Source: an uncultured Rhodospirillales bacterium
GTDB lineage: Bacteria > Pseudomonadota > Alphaproteobacteria > CACIAM-22H2
DNA length: 64,000 nt
Reading direction: 5' to 3'
NCBI GenBank assembly: GCA_937926175.1
Contig: CALANV010000020.1
Coordinates: 26,728-90,727 of the forward strand
Shown: in pieces, positions 42,082 to 50,859 of the stretch
Numbering within the stretch: position 1 is the first letter of the stretch
Layout of the letters: each line of letters opens with the position of its first letter
Translations under genes and position numbers: made by a program
Notes under the pieces: model-generated
What the model saw: the letters and a program-made list of their open reading frames with translations, nothing else
Told to the model about the DNA's origin: nothing
The model's database searches: none

Positions 42082-43002
42082 ATGAATGGCCGCTCGCCCC
42101 ATTTACGGATCATCAACAGCGGCATCGCGTCACGCCCGGTTGAGCGCGAGCAATATGTCGGAAATACGAGAACGCCCGTCGCAACGCATCCGCCGACCGA
42201 GACCAGGCTTCACGACTTTCTGACGGATCATGCCAGTGCGAAGACAGGTGCCGCGCCCGTGCAACGGCTGATCGAACTGCGTCCACGCCTGCTCACGGGC
42301 GTTCTGATGATCGTCAGCGGCGCCTTGCTGTTCTCGTTCTGCGGCGGCGTACTCGTCGGTCTCGCCCTCGGTCTTCACATCGGGCAACGGAACGAACGCG
42401 TCCCGACCAGCGCGCGTCCGGCCGCGATCGTCGCGCTGCCTCCCGTTACGCCGGCGCCCCAACAATCCGTCGGTGCACCGGACGACAACATGGCGGCCGC
42501 CGATCCACCGCCACTACCGATTATCGACCCCGTGCCGACGCCGGCGCCGACCGCATTCGAAATCGAGACCGCATTCAAGAGCGAGGCAACGCGCCCTGTA
42601 CCGGCGCATGAGCCCGACGGGACGATACCGGCCATGTCCGCCGCGGAAGCCGAGCACGCTGCACCGGCCGTCACGTTGCCGCCCGATGCGCCCGTCGTTC
42701 CGGCCCAGACCGTACCAGCCGGCGGGATCGACACCACGTGGCCGACATATGTCGACGATCAGGCATACTGGGTGCAAATCGGCGCATTCCGGACCGAGGT
42801 CAAAGCACAAGCGGTCGCAGCCTCGCGGCCTGATGCACGCGTCGTTCGTCTCGAGTCCGTGCAGCGGGACGGCCTTTCCCGGATATGGCACGTCGTTCAG
42901 ATCGGCCCCATCGCTTCCCTTGCCGAGGCCAATCGCACGACGATGCTGCTGCGCAACGACGGTTTCCGCGACGCGTTCGTGACGACCGGTTCCATCCGCT
43001 GA
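42082..43002 (+). CDS. SPOR-domain membrane protein (divergent from T6SS)
   Basis: 306 residues: a cytoplasmic N-terminus of about 70 residues, one membrane segment (about 74-98, LLTGVLMIVSGALLFSFCGGVLVGLAL), a Pro/Ala-rich periplasmic linker and a C-terminal SPOR domain (about 230-300, AYWVQIGAFRTEVKAQAVAAS through SRIWHVVQIGPIASLAEANRTTMLLRNDGF). It has the same order as the SPOR protein at the far end of the T6SS cluster. The ribosome site is weak. Probably anchors to septal or denuded peptidoglycan; a link to the T6SS is inferred from position alone. Confidence 0.8.
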   Translation: MNGRSPHLRIINSGIASRPVEREQYVGNTRTPVATHPPTETRLHDFLTDHASAKTGAAPVQRLIELRPRLLTGVLMIVSGALLFSFCGGVLVGLALGLHIGQRNERVPTSARPAAIVALPPVTPAPQQSVGAPDDNMAAADPPPLPIIDPVPTPAPTAFEIETAFKSEATRPVPAHEPDGTIPAMSAAEAEHAAPAVTLPPDAPVVPAQTVPAGGIDTTWPTYVDDQAYWVQIGAFRTEVKAQAVAASRPDARVVRLESVQRDGLSRIWHVVQIGPIASLAEANRTTMLLRNDGFRDAFVTTGSIR

Positions 43003-43191
43003 CCGGCATCCCTTCCGCCGACCTGCCACAAACGGTCGAAATGCTTCACGCGTGCGCCGGCCATGTCGCCCGTGCCATGCAATCGTCGGTCGATTGCATG
43101 ATGACCTGGATCAGGTGAAGGTGGTAAAGTCCGCATTTATCTTTGGCGCGCGGGCGCGCAGCCGCAGGTATCGCGTCAACGAGGGAGACGG

Positions 43192-44196
43192 TTGTCGCCG
43201 ATGGTTCTCAAACGTTGGGCGTTCGCGATCCTGATCGGCTGTCTTTCGACGTCGACAGCGTTCGCCCGGGATCGTCCGTTCAAGATCTTCATCGTGCTGT
43301 GGCGCGGCGAAACGCCGGTCGAGAAGGGATTTCGCGACCATCTCGCCGAGAACGGCATCCATGCGGAGTACATCGTGCGCAACGTCGATCAGCAGGCCGA
43401 GCGCCTGCGCGATGTCGTTGCCGAGATCCAGCAGGAGAAACCGGATCTCGTCTATTCGTGGGGCACGAGCGTCACGCTCGGACTCGCCGGCACCTACGAT
43501 GATGCCGATCCGACGCGTCACGTGACGGACCGCCCCGTCCTGTTCACCATGGTCGCGGATCCGGTCGGCGCACGCATCGTTCCCAGCTTCGACAATCCGG
43601 GCCGTAACGTGACCGGCACCAGCCACGTCGTGCCACTTGACGTGCAGTTCAAGGCAATGGCGGCTTACAAACCGTTCAAGCGGATCGGTCACGTCTACAA
43701 CCCGCTGGAGCGGAACTCGGTGGTGACGGCCGAGCAGTTGAAGGCGCTCGCGGAAAAGGAAAAGTTCGAGCTCATCATCCGGGCCCTGCCGGTGGTCGAC
43801 AACAAGCCAGTCGCCGAAGCGATCCCCGACGTTCTCGCCCAACTGGCCGAGATCGGCGTCGATTACGTCTATCTCGGGCCGGACAGCTTCATCGGCGTGC
43901 ACCGGGACTTGTTCAACGAGACCGCCATTCGCCTGCGGCTCCCGGTGTTCGCATCGACCGAATTGGCGCTCCGGGAATCGCGGGCTTTGATGGGACTTGT
44001 GTCCGGTTACTACAATCTGGGCCGTTTCACCGCCCACAAGGCAATGCAGATCCTGCTCGAGCGGAAAACGGCGGCTGAAATACCGGTCGAGACGCTGAAA
44101 CGTTTTTCCTACGTGATCAATATCGGCGTGGCGCGCGAGCTGGAGTTCTTTCCGCCGATACCTGTGCTGCAATACGCGGAGGTCATTGGCGAATGA
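43192..44196 (+). CDS. Orphan periplasmic binding protein (ABC_sub_bind, TrpX-like)
   Basis: About 334 residues with a signal peptide (LKRWAFAILIGCLSTSTAFA-RD) and a fold of the PF04392 type: LVYSWGTSVTLGLAGTY, PVLFTMVADPVGARIVPSFDNPGRNVTGTSHVVPLDVQFKAM, DYVYLGPDSFIGVHRD and the C-terminal INIGVARELEFFPPIPVLQYA. TTG 43192 has GAGGGAG at good spacing; ATG 43201 is the alternative. No permease or ATPase follows. The gene overlaps a histidine-phosphatase-fold gene by 4 bp. In other bacteria orphan members of this family sit beside signalling proteins, which suggests sensing rather than transport (inference). Confidence 0.82.
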   Translation: MSPMVLKRWAFAILIGCLSTSTAFARDRPFKIFIVLWRGETPVEKGFRDHLAENGIHAEYIVRNVDQQAERLRDVVAEIQQEKPDLVYSWGTSVTLGLAGTYDDADPTRHVTDRPVLFTMVADPVGARIVPSFDNPGRNVTGTSHVVPLDVQFKAMAAYKPFKRIGHVYNPLERNSVVTAEQLKALAEKEKFELIIRALPVVDNKPVAEAIPDVLAQLAEIGVDYVYLGPDSFIGVHRDLFNETAIRLRLPVFASTELALRESRALMGLVSGYYNLGRFTAHKAMQILLERKTAAEIPVETLKRFSYVINIGVARELEFFPPIPVLQYAEVIGE

Positions 44197-44765
44197 GAGA
44201 GGAAACGCGGGAGTGGCGCTTCTACTTCATCCGTCATGGCGAAACGCTGTCGAACATGCTGGGTTTGCGCTGCGGCGGCGAGTGGGACGAGCCGATGACC
44301 GAAAGCGGCATTGCCCAGGTCCGACACGCCGCCGAGGTTCTGCGTGCCCTTGCGCCCACCATCGACATAGTCGTCACGTCGCCCCTGCTCCGCACGCGCC
44401 AGACCGCCGCGATCCTCGCGATGGCGCTCGGCGTCCCGTCCGTCAAGGACGCCGCGTTCATCGAGCGCCGTTTGGGTGCATGGACCGGACAGCCGATCGC
44501 CACGACCGAGGAGCAGCTTGCCGCCGGCGAAACGCCACCGGGGGGCGAGCCCGAGGCCGAGTTTCATGAGCGTGTCGCCCGCGGCCTCGAGCGGCTGCGC
44601 CGCGACCCGTCCCGCACGCCGTTGGTGGTTGCCAGCCGCGGCGTCGGACGCGTCCTGCATATCCTGCTCGGCGGCGATGGAAAGCTGCGGGCCGGAAATG
44701 CCGAGCCGCTCGAGTTCATCGTCGAACCGGACGAGCCGCCGACCGTCAGGTCGCTGTTCGATTAG
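44193..44765 (+). CDS. Histidine-phosphatase-superfamily protein with altered second His motif
   Basis: 190 residues of the phosphoglycerate-mutase-like fold. The first catalytic block FYFIRHGETLSN (His near 15) is intact, as are SPLLRTRQTA (Arg) and the acid in IERRLGAWTG. The usual second catalytic His, in a motif like VVSHGGVIR, is not found: the sequence reads VVASRGVGRVL, so Arg stands where His is expected and one residue is missing. Activity may be reduced or lost, giving a binding or scaffold protein. Translation is coupled to the preceding binding protein. Confidence 0.82.
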   Translation: MREETREWRFYFIRHGETLSNMLGLRCGGEWDEPMTESGIAQVRHAAEVLRALAPTIDIVVTSPLLRTRQTAAILAMALGVPSVKDAAFIERRLGAWTGQPIATTEEQLAAGETPPGGEPEAEFHERVARGLERLRRDPSRTPLVVASRGVGRVLHILLGGDGKLRAGNAEPLEFIVEPDEPPTVRSLFD

Positions 44766-44774
44766 ACGGTGCGA

Positions 44775-45833
44775 TCAGACGAAGAGACGCCGGACCACCC
44801 GGCCGGACGAGGCGCATACCTGACGCGTTCCCGACGGAAGCCGTCCGTCGAGCCACGCGGCGATGGCCGCGATCTGGTCCGGCTCGCTCAAGGTTGGCGT
44901 ATGCCCCGTATCCAGAACGTCGACGATGGCGATCTCGTGGCCTTTCGTCATGCGGTCGAGGATCGCCGGGCTCAGGACGTCCGATTCCATGCCGTGCATG
45001 ACGAGAACCGGACAGCGGACCTGCCGCCAGCGATGCCACTGGTCCAGACTCGTCCGCGCGTCCTCGCGATAGGCCTGCATCGCGCGCGGATCGTGACGAT
45101 AGATGCGCCCGCCCTCTTCGTCCGACCACCGGGTCTGATGATAGCTGTTGTGTAGCAGGACCTCGTCGCCGACCGAACCGTCGTGCTTCTGGGCCGCGCC
45201 CAGGCGGCGGAACAGATCGGCCGGCGACCGGAACACGTAGTGTCGGGCGACGCTTTCGGCCCGACGGCGGCGGCGTCTGACCGGAATGAAGGGGCCGACG
45301 TCGTTGAGGACGATGCGCTCGACGAGCCGCGGGAACCGTGCCGCAAGCTCGATCACGACGCTGCCGCCCAGCGACGACCCGACCAATGTCACTTTGGACA
45401 CACCCAGTTGCCCGATCAGCTGCTCCATCTGGCTGACCATCGTCTCGAGGCGATAATCGTCCTGCGTAGCGAGCCAGCCGCTCAGCCCCCGTCCGACCCA
45501 GTCACTGCAGACGATGCTGAAATCGGCACAGAGCGCCTCGGCCAGATAATCGAACCGGCGCGCCGTGTTGGCGATTCCGCCCATGCAAAGGATCAGCGGC
45601 CGATCCGGCCGCCCCCATCGGGTATACGAGGCTCTGACGACATAATCCTTGCGCAGCCGCATCGGTCCGGTGCGCTGCAGGCGCTTGGCGTGGACGTAAT
45701 CGAAGCTATGGACGGTAAAGCGGCCGGCGAAGCGCGCGTCGATGCGGGCGGCAAGCATGTCGAGCTCGGCCCAGTCCATCCGCGACGGATCGCGCACGAT
45801 ATCGTCGTCCATTGCGCGCAACGCCGACGTCAT
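44775..45833 (-). CDS. Alpha/beta-hydrolase-fold protein
   Basis: 352 residues. Oxyanion segment LCMGGIANTARRFDYLA, nucleophile elbow GSSLGG (Ser154), acid Asp285 in HGMESDVLSP and His311 in DTGHTPTL make a full catalytic triad. The strand-order motif VCSDWVGRGLSGWLA is typical of the family. Substrate unknown (esterase, lactonase or C-C hydrolase are all possible). It converges on the histidine-phosphatase gene 9 bp away and diverges from the sensor gene. Start ATG 45833. Confidence 0.8.
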   Translation of the reverse strand: MTSALRAMDDDIVRDPSRMDWAELDMLAARIDARFAGRFTVHSFDYVHAKRLQRTGPMRLRKDYVVRASYTRWGRPDRPLILCMGGIANTARRFDYLAEALCADFSIVCSDWVGRGLSGWLATQDDYRLETMVSQMEQLIGQLGVSKVTLVGSSLGGSVVIELAARFPRLVERIVLNDVGPFIPVRRRRRRAESVARHYVFRSPADLFRRLGAAQKHDGSVGDEVLLHNSYHQTRWSDEEGGRIYRHDPRAMQAYREDARTSLDQWHRWRQVRCPVLVMHGMESDVLSPAILDRMTKGHEIAIVDVLDTGHTPTLSEPDQIAAIAAWLDGRLPSGTRQVCASSGRVVRRLFV

Positions 45834-46047
45834 TCGCCGAGCTCCTCACCGATGCTGGCGGCACTATATCACTACCATCGGTAGATTCCACGACCGCGCT
45901 TTCGAGGCGTGCCTAGTCGAATGCCGGACGCCATGTCGGGCAGATATCACCAAGATGCTTGGGACGCCGACGAGCGCTTCATGGTTGTGGCATCTCCCTG
46001 CGGACCGTTTACACTGGCCGCCGGCCATCGGCATCGGGGACAGGGGG

Positions 46048-46833
46048 ATGCAGTTCAGCCTTTTCATCAAGATCGCAACCATCGTTTTCACGACGCTTGC
46101 CTTTGCACTCGGCATCACCGCCGTTCTCGGCTACTTCAAGTTCCGGAAGACGCTGATCGATTTCGTCCAGGACCGTGCCGTCGTTTCCGCGCTTTCGGCG
46201 CAGAGCGCGATCGAGAGTAATCTCGACCTCGGGCTGTCGCTGGTCATGCTGCGCACCCTGCCCGACATACTCGGCCGCGTGCGCAGCACCGACCCCAGCA
46301 TTCAGTCGATGGTCGTGTTCGAACTCCGCCGCGACGACGCGAGCATCATCTACGCGACCGACGGCCGTGCCGCCGAAGAGGCGGTGCCTCCCGCCTGGCT
46401 CGCCGCCCAGGCGCATGCCGAGGGTCCTTTCTGGACCTTGACGGAGCCCGATACCGTGATCGTCGGCGTGCCGTTGCGCAACAGCTTCGGACAGAACGTC
46501 GGCGGCGTCACCCTGCTCTATTCGCGCGCCTATGTCGACGACAAGCTGGCTGACGCGGCAAGCCAGCTCGCCGTCTGGACCGCAGCACTGCTCGGCGCAT
46601 CTGCCGTGCTCTCGGTGATCGGCAGCTTCTTCATCTTCCGGCCGGTGCAACGCCGGCTGGCGATGCTGACCAGATCGCTGCACCGGCTGGATACCGGCAA
46701 CATCGTACGGATCGGGACCGAGGGCAACGAACTCGAGAGCGGCATCGGCCACCTGGAAGAGAAGGTCGGCGCGGCGTTGTGCGATCTCGAAGTGCTCAGC
46801 AACGAGCTGGCCCGGACAGAGGCTCGCGCGTGA
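46048..46833 (+). CDS. Membrane sensor with periplasmic domain and HAMP-like segment, no output domain
   Basis: 261 residues. TM1 at 8-30, a periplasmic segment of about 140 residues with Cache-like features (SMVVFELRRDDASIIYATDG then TVIVGVPLRNSFGQNVGGVTLLYSRAYV), TM2 at about 173-197, then a HAMP-like stretch (FRPVQRRLAMLTRSLHRLDTGNIVRIGTEGNELESGIGHLEEKV). No kinase, cyclase or GGDEF follows. Start ATG 46048 comes after a GGGGACAGGGG stretch. It overlaps the next gene (GTGA) by 4 bp; that gene has the same layout plus a transporter, so a hetero-complex is plausible. Confidence 0.72.
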   Translation: MQFSLFIKIATIVFTTLAFALGITAVLGYFKFRKTLIDFVQDRAVVSALSAQSAIESNLDLGLSLVMLRTLPDILGRVRSTDPSIQSMVVFELRRDDASIIYATDGRAAEEAVPPAWLAAQAHAEGPFWTLTEPDTVIVGVPLRNSFGQNVGGVTLLYSRAYVDDKLADAASQLAVWTAALLGASAVLSVIGSFFIFRPVQRRLAMLTRSLHRLDTGNIVRIGTEGNELESGIGHLEEKVGAALCDLEVLSNELARTEARA

Positions 46834-48980
46834 AGCCCGGCGACGCGAACGTCCTTCAGCAGCTTGGCCTGAAACGTATCGACGTTCGGGTCATGGCGTT
46901 CACCTTGGCGCTGCTGCTCACCGCCACGGCCGGACTTTCCTTCGCCGTGCTCAGGATCTTCGAGCGCGAGCTGGTCCCCGAGCTCGAACAAAAATTGACG
47001 GCGATCTATGCCACGATGCGCATCGACATCGATCGTGCGCTCGGTCTGCGGATCCCGCTGGAATCGTTTCGCGGGATGGACGTCTATCTCGGCGACGTGC
47101 TGCGCCATCACGGCGAGATAAAGTACGTCGCCATCACCGATCCAGCCGGCCGCATCCTCTACCAGGGCGGCGAACCGCTTACTGCTGGTACCCCCGGGGC
47201 CGTACTTCTGGCCGACCACTTCATGGGCGACCGGCGCGCGGTCGAGGCGCACGCCGCGGGTCCCACCCGCGTCGACACTTATCTCGATTTCGCCTTTCCG
47301 ATCGAACGGGACGACAGGACGATCGGCGTCGTTCATATCGGCGTCGATGCCGACGTCGTCCGGCACAAGGTCACCGAGGGTGTCTTCAACGTCGCAACCG
47401 TCCTTCTGGTGGCGCTGCTCCTGGCCTTCGAGTTTCTGCTGCTCGTGATGAACACGCGCGTGACGGGCCCACTGATGGCGGTTGCGAAGCTTGCCCGCAC
47501 GGTCAGTCAAGGCAACTTCACCGTCGTCCTCGATTACAGAGCCAAGGACGAAGTCGGACGCCTTGTGACAGCGCTCAATGCCACGGTCGCAAGAGTCTGC
47601 GCGATCTATTCGGATGTCGAGTCCCGGCTGATGACCATCGTCGCACAGCGTCCGCAGATCGGCGAGCGCCTCGCTGCCGCGTTCGAACATGTATCGCGGC
47701 ATTACCGCTGTACCCGGACGCCCGAGGCGCAGCGGGGGTTCAACAGCAGTCTCAGCCGGACGCGCACGGCGCTTTTCATCTTCATCTTCGCCGAATCGCT
47801 ATCCTACTCGTTCTTTCCGATGTTCGTGAAGGAGATCCACAGCCCGATTCCCGGTCTGTCCCAGGCGGCGGTGATCGGCTTGCCGATTTCGGCATTCTGG
47901 CTCGTGGTCGCGATCACGCAGCCTTCTGTCGGCGTGTGGGCGCGCGGACGGCGTCGCCGCAGCCTGTTTCTTCTCGGCATCGCCCTCACCGTCGTCGGAC
48001 TAGCCTTCGCCGGCGTCGCAGCCGACGTCTATGAGCTACTGCTGTGGCGATCGATCACCGCGCTCGGCTATGGCACGGTGCTGATCCTCTGCCAGAGCTA
48101 CATCCTCGATTCGGCCGGCCCCGAAGCACGGACGCAGGGTGCGGCGTTGTTCACGAGCGTGTATTTCTCGGCAACGTTATGCGGAACCGCGATCGGTGGC
48201 GTCATTGCCAACCAAATCGGATACGGGATGACGCTCGTCGTCTCGGCTTTCGTCGCCGCCCTCACGCCTTTGTTCATTCTCCGCATCGAGGTTGCGCCGG
48301 CAGAAGCCGCAAAACCCGCGGCCCGAAAGGATGCGCCGGGCGGACGCATCGTGGCGCTGGCGACAAATCCGCATTTCGTCGCCGTCACGATGCTGGCCGG
48401 CATACCGGCACGCCTCGTCAATGCGGCGTTCCTATTCTATCTCGCCCCGCTTTTTCTCGACGCGCTGGGAAATTCCAAGCCGGAGACAGCGCGCGTCATG
48501 ACGATCTATGCAATCATGATGGCGTTCTCGAGCCCGATCTGGGCGAAGCTCGTGGATCGCTGGCGCAATCCGCTGCCGTTCGTCATCTGCGGCGGGCTCT
48601 TGTCGGGTTTCGGCATGACCGTCGTGTTGTTGCGACCCGATACGTGGGGGGTCGTCGTGGCGATCACGCTGCTCGGCACCGCGCAGGCATTCAGCATGAC
48701 GTCGCAAATCACGCTCGTGACGCAGGTCACACCCCACGAACGCCGGCAGCTGGGCGGCGCCGCCGTGCTCGGCATGTTCCGCATGATCGAACGCGCGGGC
48801 AGCGTCGCCGGGCCGTTCCTTGCCGCGGTCCTAGTGGGTCCCTATGGCTATCACGGCAGCATGGCGATCACCGGGCTGATCGTCGCGGGGGCCGCGGTGC
48901 TGCTGGCGATCACGTTCATGATCGTCCCGCCCGGCCGGGCGCGCATCGCTGCGCCGCAGGCACGATCGCAACGGGCCTGA
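46830..48980 (+). CDS. Cache/HAMP-like sensor fused to an MFS transporter
   Basis: 716 residues from GTG 46830 (overlapping the previous stop). TM1 lies at about 21-44; the periplasmic region 45-183 contains IKYVAITDPAGRILYQGG and DFAFPIERDDRTIGVVHIGVD, a Cache-type pattern; TM2 is at about 185-207; the HAMP-like region 208-262 contains RVTGPLMAVAKLARTVSQGNFTVVLDYRAKDEVGRLVTALN. A short linker leads to a complete 12-helix MFS domain (about 311-700) with the cytoplasmic loop WARGRRRRSLFLLG. The simplest reading is a ligand-gated efflux or uptake pump, with sensing coupled directly to transport. Fusions of sensor parts to MFS are uncommon as far as I know. Continuous frame, no sign of a sequencing fusion. 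Confidence 0.82.
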   Translation: MKPGDANVLQQLGLKRIDVRVMAFTLALLLTATAGLSFAVLRIFERELVPELEQKLTAIYATMRIDIDRALGLRIPLESFRGMDVYLGDVLRHHGEIKYVAITDPAGRILYQGGEPLTAGTPGAVLLADHFMGDRRAVEAHAAGPTRVDTYLDFAFPIERDDRTIGVVHIGVDADVVRHKVTEGVFNVATVLLVALLLAFEFLLLVMNTRVTGPLMAVAKLARTVSQGNFTVVLDYRAKDEVGRLVTALNATVARVCAIYSDVESRLMTIVAQRPQIGERLAAAFEHVSRHYRCTRTPEAQRGFNSSLSRTRTALFIFIFAESLSYSFFPMFVKEIHSPIPGLSQAAVIGLPISAFWLVVAITQPSVGVWARGRRRRSLFLLGIALTVVGLAFAGVAADVYELLLWRSITALGYGTVLILCQSYILDSAGPEARTQGAALFTSVYFSATLCGTAIGGVIANQIGYGMTLVVSAFVAALTPLFILRIEVAPAEAAKPAARKDAPGGRIVALATNPHFVAVTMLAGIPARLVNAAFLFYLAPLFLDALGNSKPETARVMTIYAIMMAFSSPIWAKLVDRWRNPLPFVICGGLLSGFGMTVVLLRPDTWGVVVAITLLGTAQAFSMTSQITLVTQVTPHERRQLGGAAVLGMFRMIERAGSVAGPFLAAVLVGPYGYHGSMAITGLIVAGAAVLLAITFMIVPPGRARIAAPQARSQRA

Positions 48981-49102
48981 TCGGCGCCTGCCCTTTGGAG
49001 AACCGCCGCAAGGTTCGGGCCACAGCCTGATACCGGCAGCCGGCGCCAAGCGCCGCATTTCCGCGTTATACCTCTGGCCCCCTTCCAGGAAGCGCGGTAC
49101 GG

Positions 49103-50032
49103 ATGCGTGCACTGGTCGTCCTGAATGCCGGCGGAAAGGAGATCGCCGAAACCGGTACCGCGGACATCCGCGACCGCGTTGCTGCGGCATTCGCGGCCGC
49201 CGGTATCGATGCCGTCGTCAAGCTTGTCCGGGGTCCGGAGCTGGCCCGGACCATTCATGAGGCCCTCTCGCCGGCGACCGGATCGGGCGCGCCACCGGAT
49301 GCCGTCGTGGTGGGCGGCGGTGACGGCAGCATCGGAACGGCGGCCGGACATCTGGTCGACAGCGAGATCGCGCTCGGCGTGCTGCCCCTCGGCACGCTCA
49401 ATCATTTCGCACGGGATCTGGGTCTGCCGCTCGAGTTGGACGATGCCGTTCGGACCATCGCGTCCGGCCACACGCGTTACGTCGACGTTGCCGATGTAAA
49501 CGGCATCATCTTCATCAACAACTCGTCGATCGGGCTCTATCCCTACATGCTCAGCAGCCGCGATCGCCAGCGGCGGCGATTCGCCCTCGGCAAATGGGCC
49601 GCCATGATCCTTGCCTTCGGCAGGGCGATGCTGCGGTTCCCGGTCCATCGGCTGTACATCCGCGTGCTGAACGAGACGCAGCCGCGAAGAACCCCTTGCG
49701 TCCTGATCGCCAACAACCTGTACAACCTCGACGCCGTCTCGTTCGGGGCGCGGTCCGCGCTGAACCGGGGCGAGCTCGGCGTCTACGTCGCGGCCAGCCG
49801 CCGCCGGCTCCACTTCCTCGTCCTGACCGTCAAGGCGATTGCCGGGCGCCTTTCGCAGAAGCGCGACCTCGAGCTGTTCCGTGTCGCGCAAGTCGAGATC
49901 CGCTCGCACGCCAAACGGCTCCACGTCGCGATCGATGGCGAGCTGAAGACGATGCGGCCGCCGCTGCGGTACCGCATCCGGCCGCGGGCCCTGCGCGTAA
50001 TCGTCCCGCCACCGGCAAATCCGACGTCATGA
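49103..50032 (+). CDS. Diacylglycerol-kinase-family lipid kinase
   Basis: 309 residues. The ATP-binding GGGDGS is at 71-76, followed by VLPLGTLNHFARDLGLP and the family segment IFINNSSIGLYPYMLSSRDR. The C-terminal beta sandwich ends QVEIRSHAKRLHVAIDGELKTMRPPLRYRIRPRALRVIVP. It phosphorylates diacylglycerol, sphingoid or related lipids at the inner membrane. Start ATG 49103. It overlaps the metallophosphoesterase by 4 bp (ATGA), so both are made together; a kinase/phosphatase pair on one lipid is possible. Confidence 0.88.
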   Translation: MRALVVLNAGGKEIAETGTADIRDRVAAAFAAAGIDAVVKLVRGPELARTIHEALSPATGSGAPPDAVVVGGGDGSIGTAAGHLVDSEIALGVLPLGTLNHFARDLGLPLELDDAVRTIASGHTRYVDVADVNGIIFINNSSIGLYPYMLSSRDRQRRRFALGKWAAMILAFGRAMLRFPVHRLYIRVLNETQPRRTPCVLIANNLYNLDAVSFGARSALNRGELGVYVAASRRRLHFLVLTVKAIAGRLSQKRDLELFRVAQVEIRSHAKRLHVAIDGELKTMRPPLRYRIRPRALRVIVPPPANPTS

Positions 50033-50856
50033 CGTGGATCGCGCATATCTCCGACCTGCATTTCGGCCGCCACGACCCGATTGTCGCCGACGGTCTCCTG
50101 ACCGTTCTCGAGGAGAAGCGGCCGGATCTCGTCGCGGTGAGCGGCGGCCTGACACAGCGCGCGCGTTCGCACGAATTCGCCGCAGCGCGGCGGTTCCTGG
50201 ATCGGCTGGCGATGCCCACGCTCGTCGTACCCGGCAACCACGACATTCCACTTTACAACCTGTTCGACCGGCTGTTCCGGCCGCTTTCCCGGTATACCCG
50301 CCTCATCGCGCGTGACCGGCAGCTGGTCGTCATCGACGAGACGATTGCGGTGCTCGGCATCAACACGGCACGCGGCTGGATCGGCCCGAACGGCCGCCTC
50401 TCGACGCGGCACGTGGCCGAGATCCGGGCCGGCTTCAGCGATGTCGGCCCGTCCACGCTGCGGATTCTGGTCACGCATCACCCGTTGCTGGTGCCATGGA
50501 CGTCGCACCATACGCCTGCGATACGCGGCGCCCGCCATGGAATCGAGGCGATTGCCGCGGCAGGCGTTCAGATGCTGCTCTCCGGCCACTATCACCGACA
50601 CCACAGCGCCGCGGTCGCGATCGAACACGTCGCGGCGAAGCGCTCCATCCTGATCGTGCATGCCGGCACGGCGATATCGACGCGACTGCGCGGGGGCGCC
50701 AACAGCTTCAACCTGATCTGCATCGCCGACGAGCAGGTCGATTGCACGCCGCATGTATGGGATGGCGCGCGGTTCAGGCCAACCCCGCCGAAGCGCTTCC
50801 GGATCAGCGACTCGCGCTGGCGGCCGCTGACCGCCGACGTCGCTGCGATCGGCTGA
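50029..50856 (+). CDS. Metallophosphoesterase-family protein lacking the motif-II Asp
   Basis: 275 residues. Motif I D9-x-H11 (ISDLHFG), motif III GNHD (69-72), a metal His in VTHHPL (H150) and GHYH (186-189) are present. Motif II, usually GDLT with a metal-bridging Asp, reads SGGLTQRA, with Gly40 in place of Asp. The rest of the CpdA-like sequence around it is normal, so this is a point change and not misalignment. The enzyme may be impaired, use one metal, or have another role. Coupled to the lipid kinase gene. Confidence 0.85.
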   Translation: MTWIAHISDLHFGRHDPIVADGLLTVLEEKRPDLVAVSGGLTQRARSHEFAAARRFLDRLAMPTLVVPGNHDIPLYNLFDRLFRPLSRYTRLIARDRQLVVIDETIAVLGINTARGWIGPNGRLSTRHVAEIRAGFSDVGPSTLRILVTHHPLLVPWTSHHTPAIRGARHGIEAIAAAGVQMLLSGHYHRHHSAAVAIEHVAAKRSILIVHAGTAISTRLRGGANSFNLICIADEQVDCTPHVWDGARFRPTPPKRFRISDSRWRPLTADVAAIG

Positions 50857-50859
50857 AGC

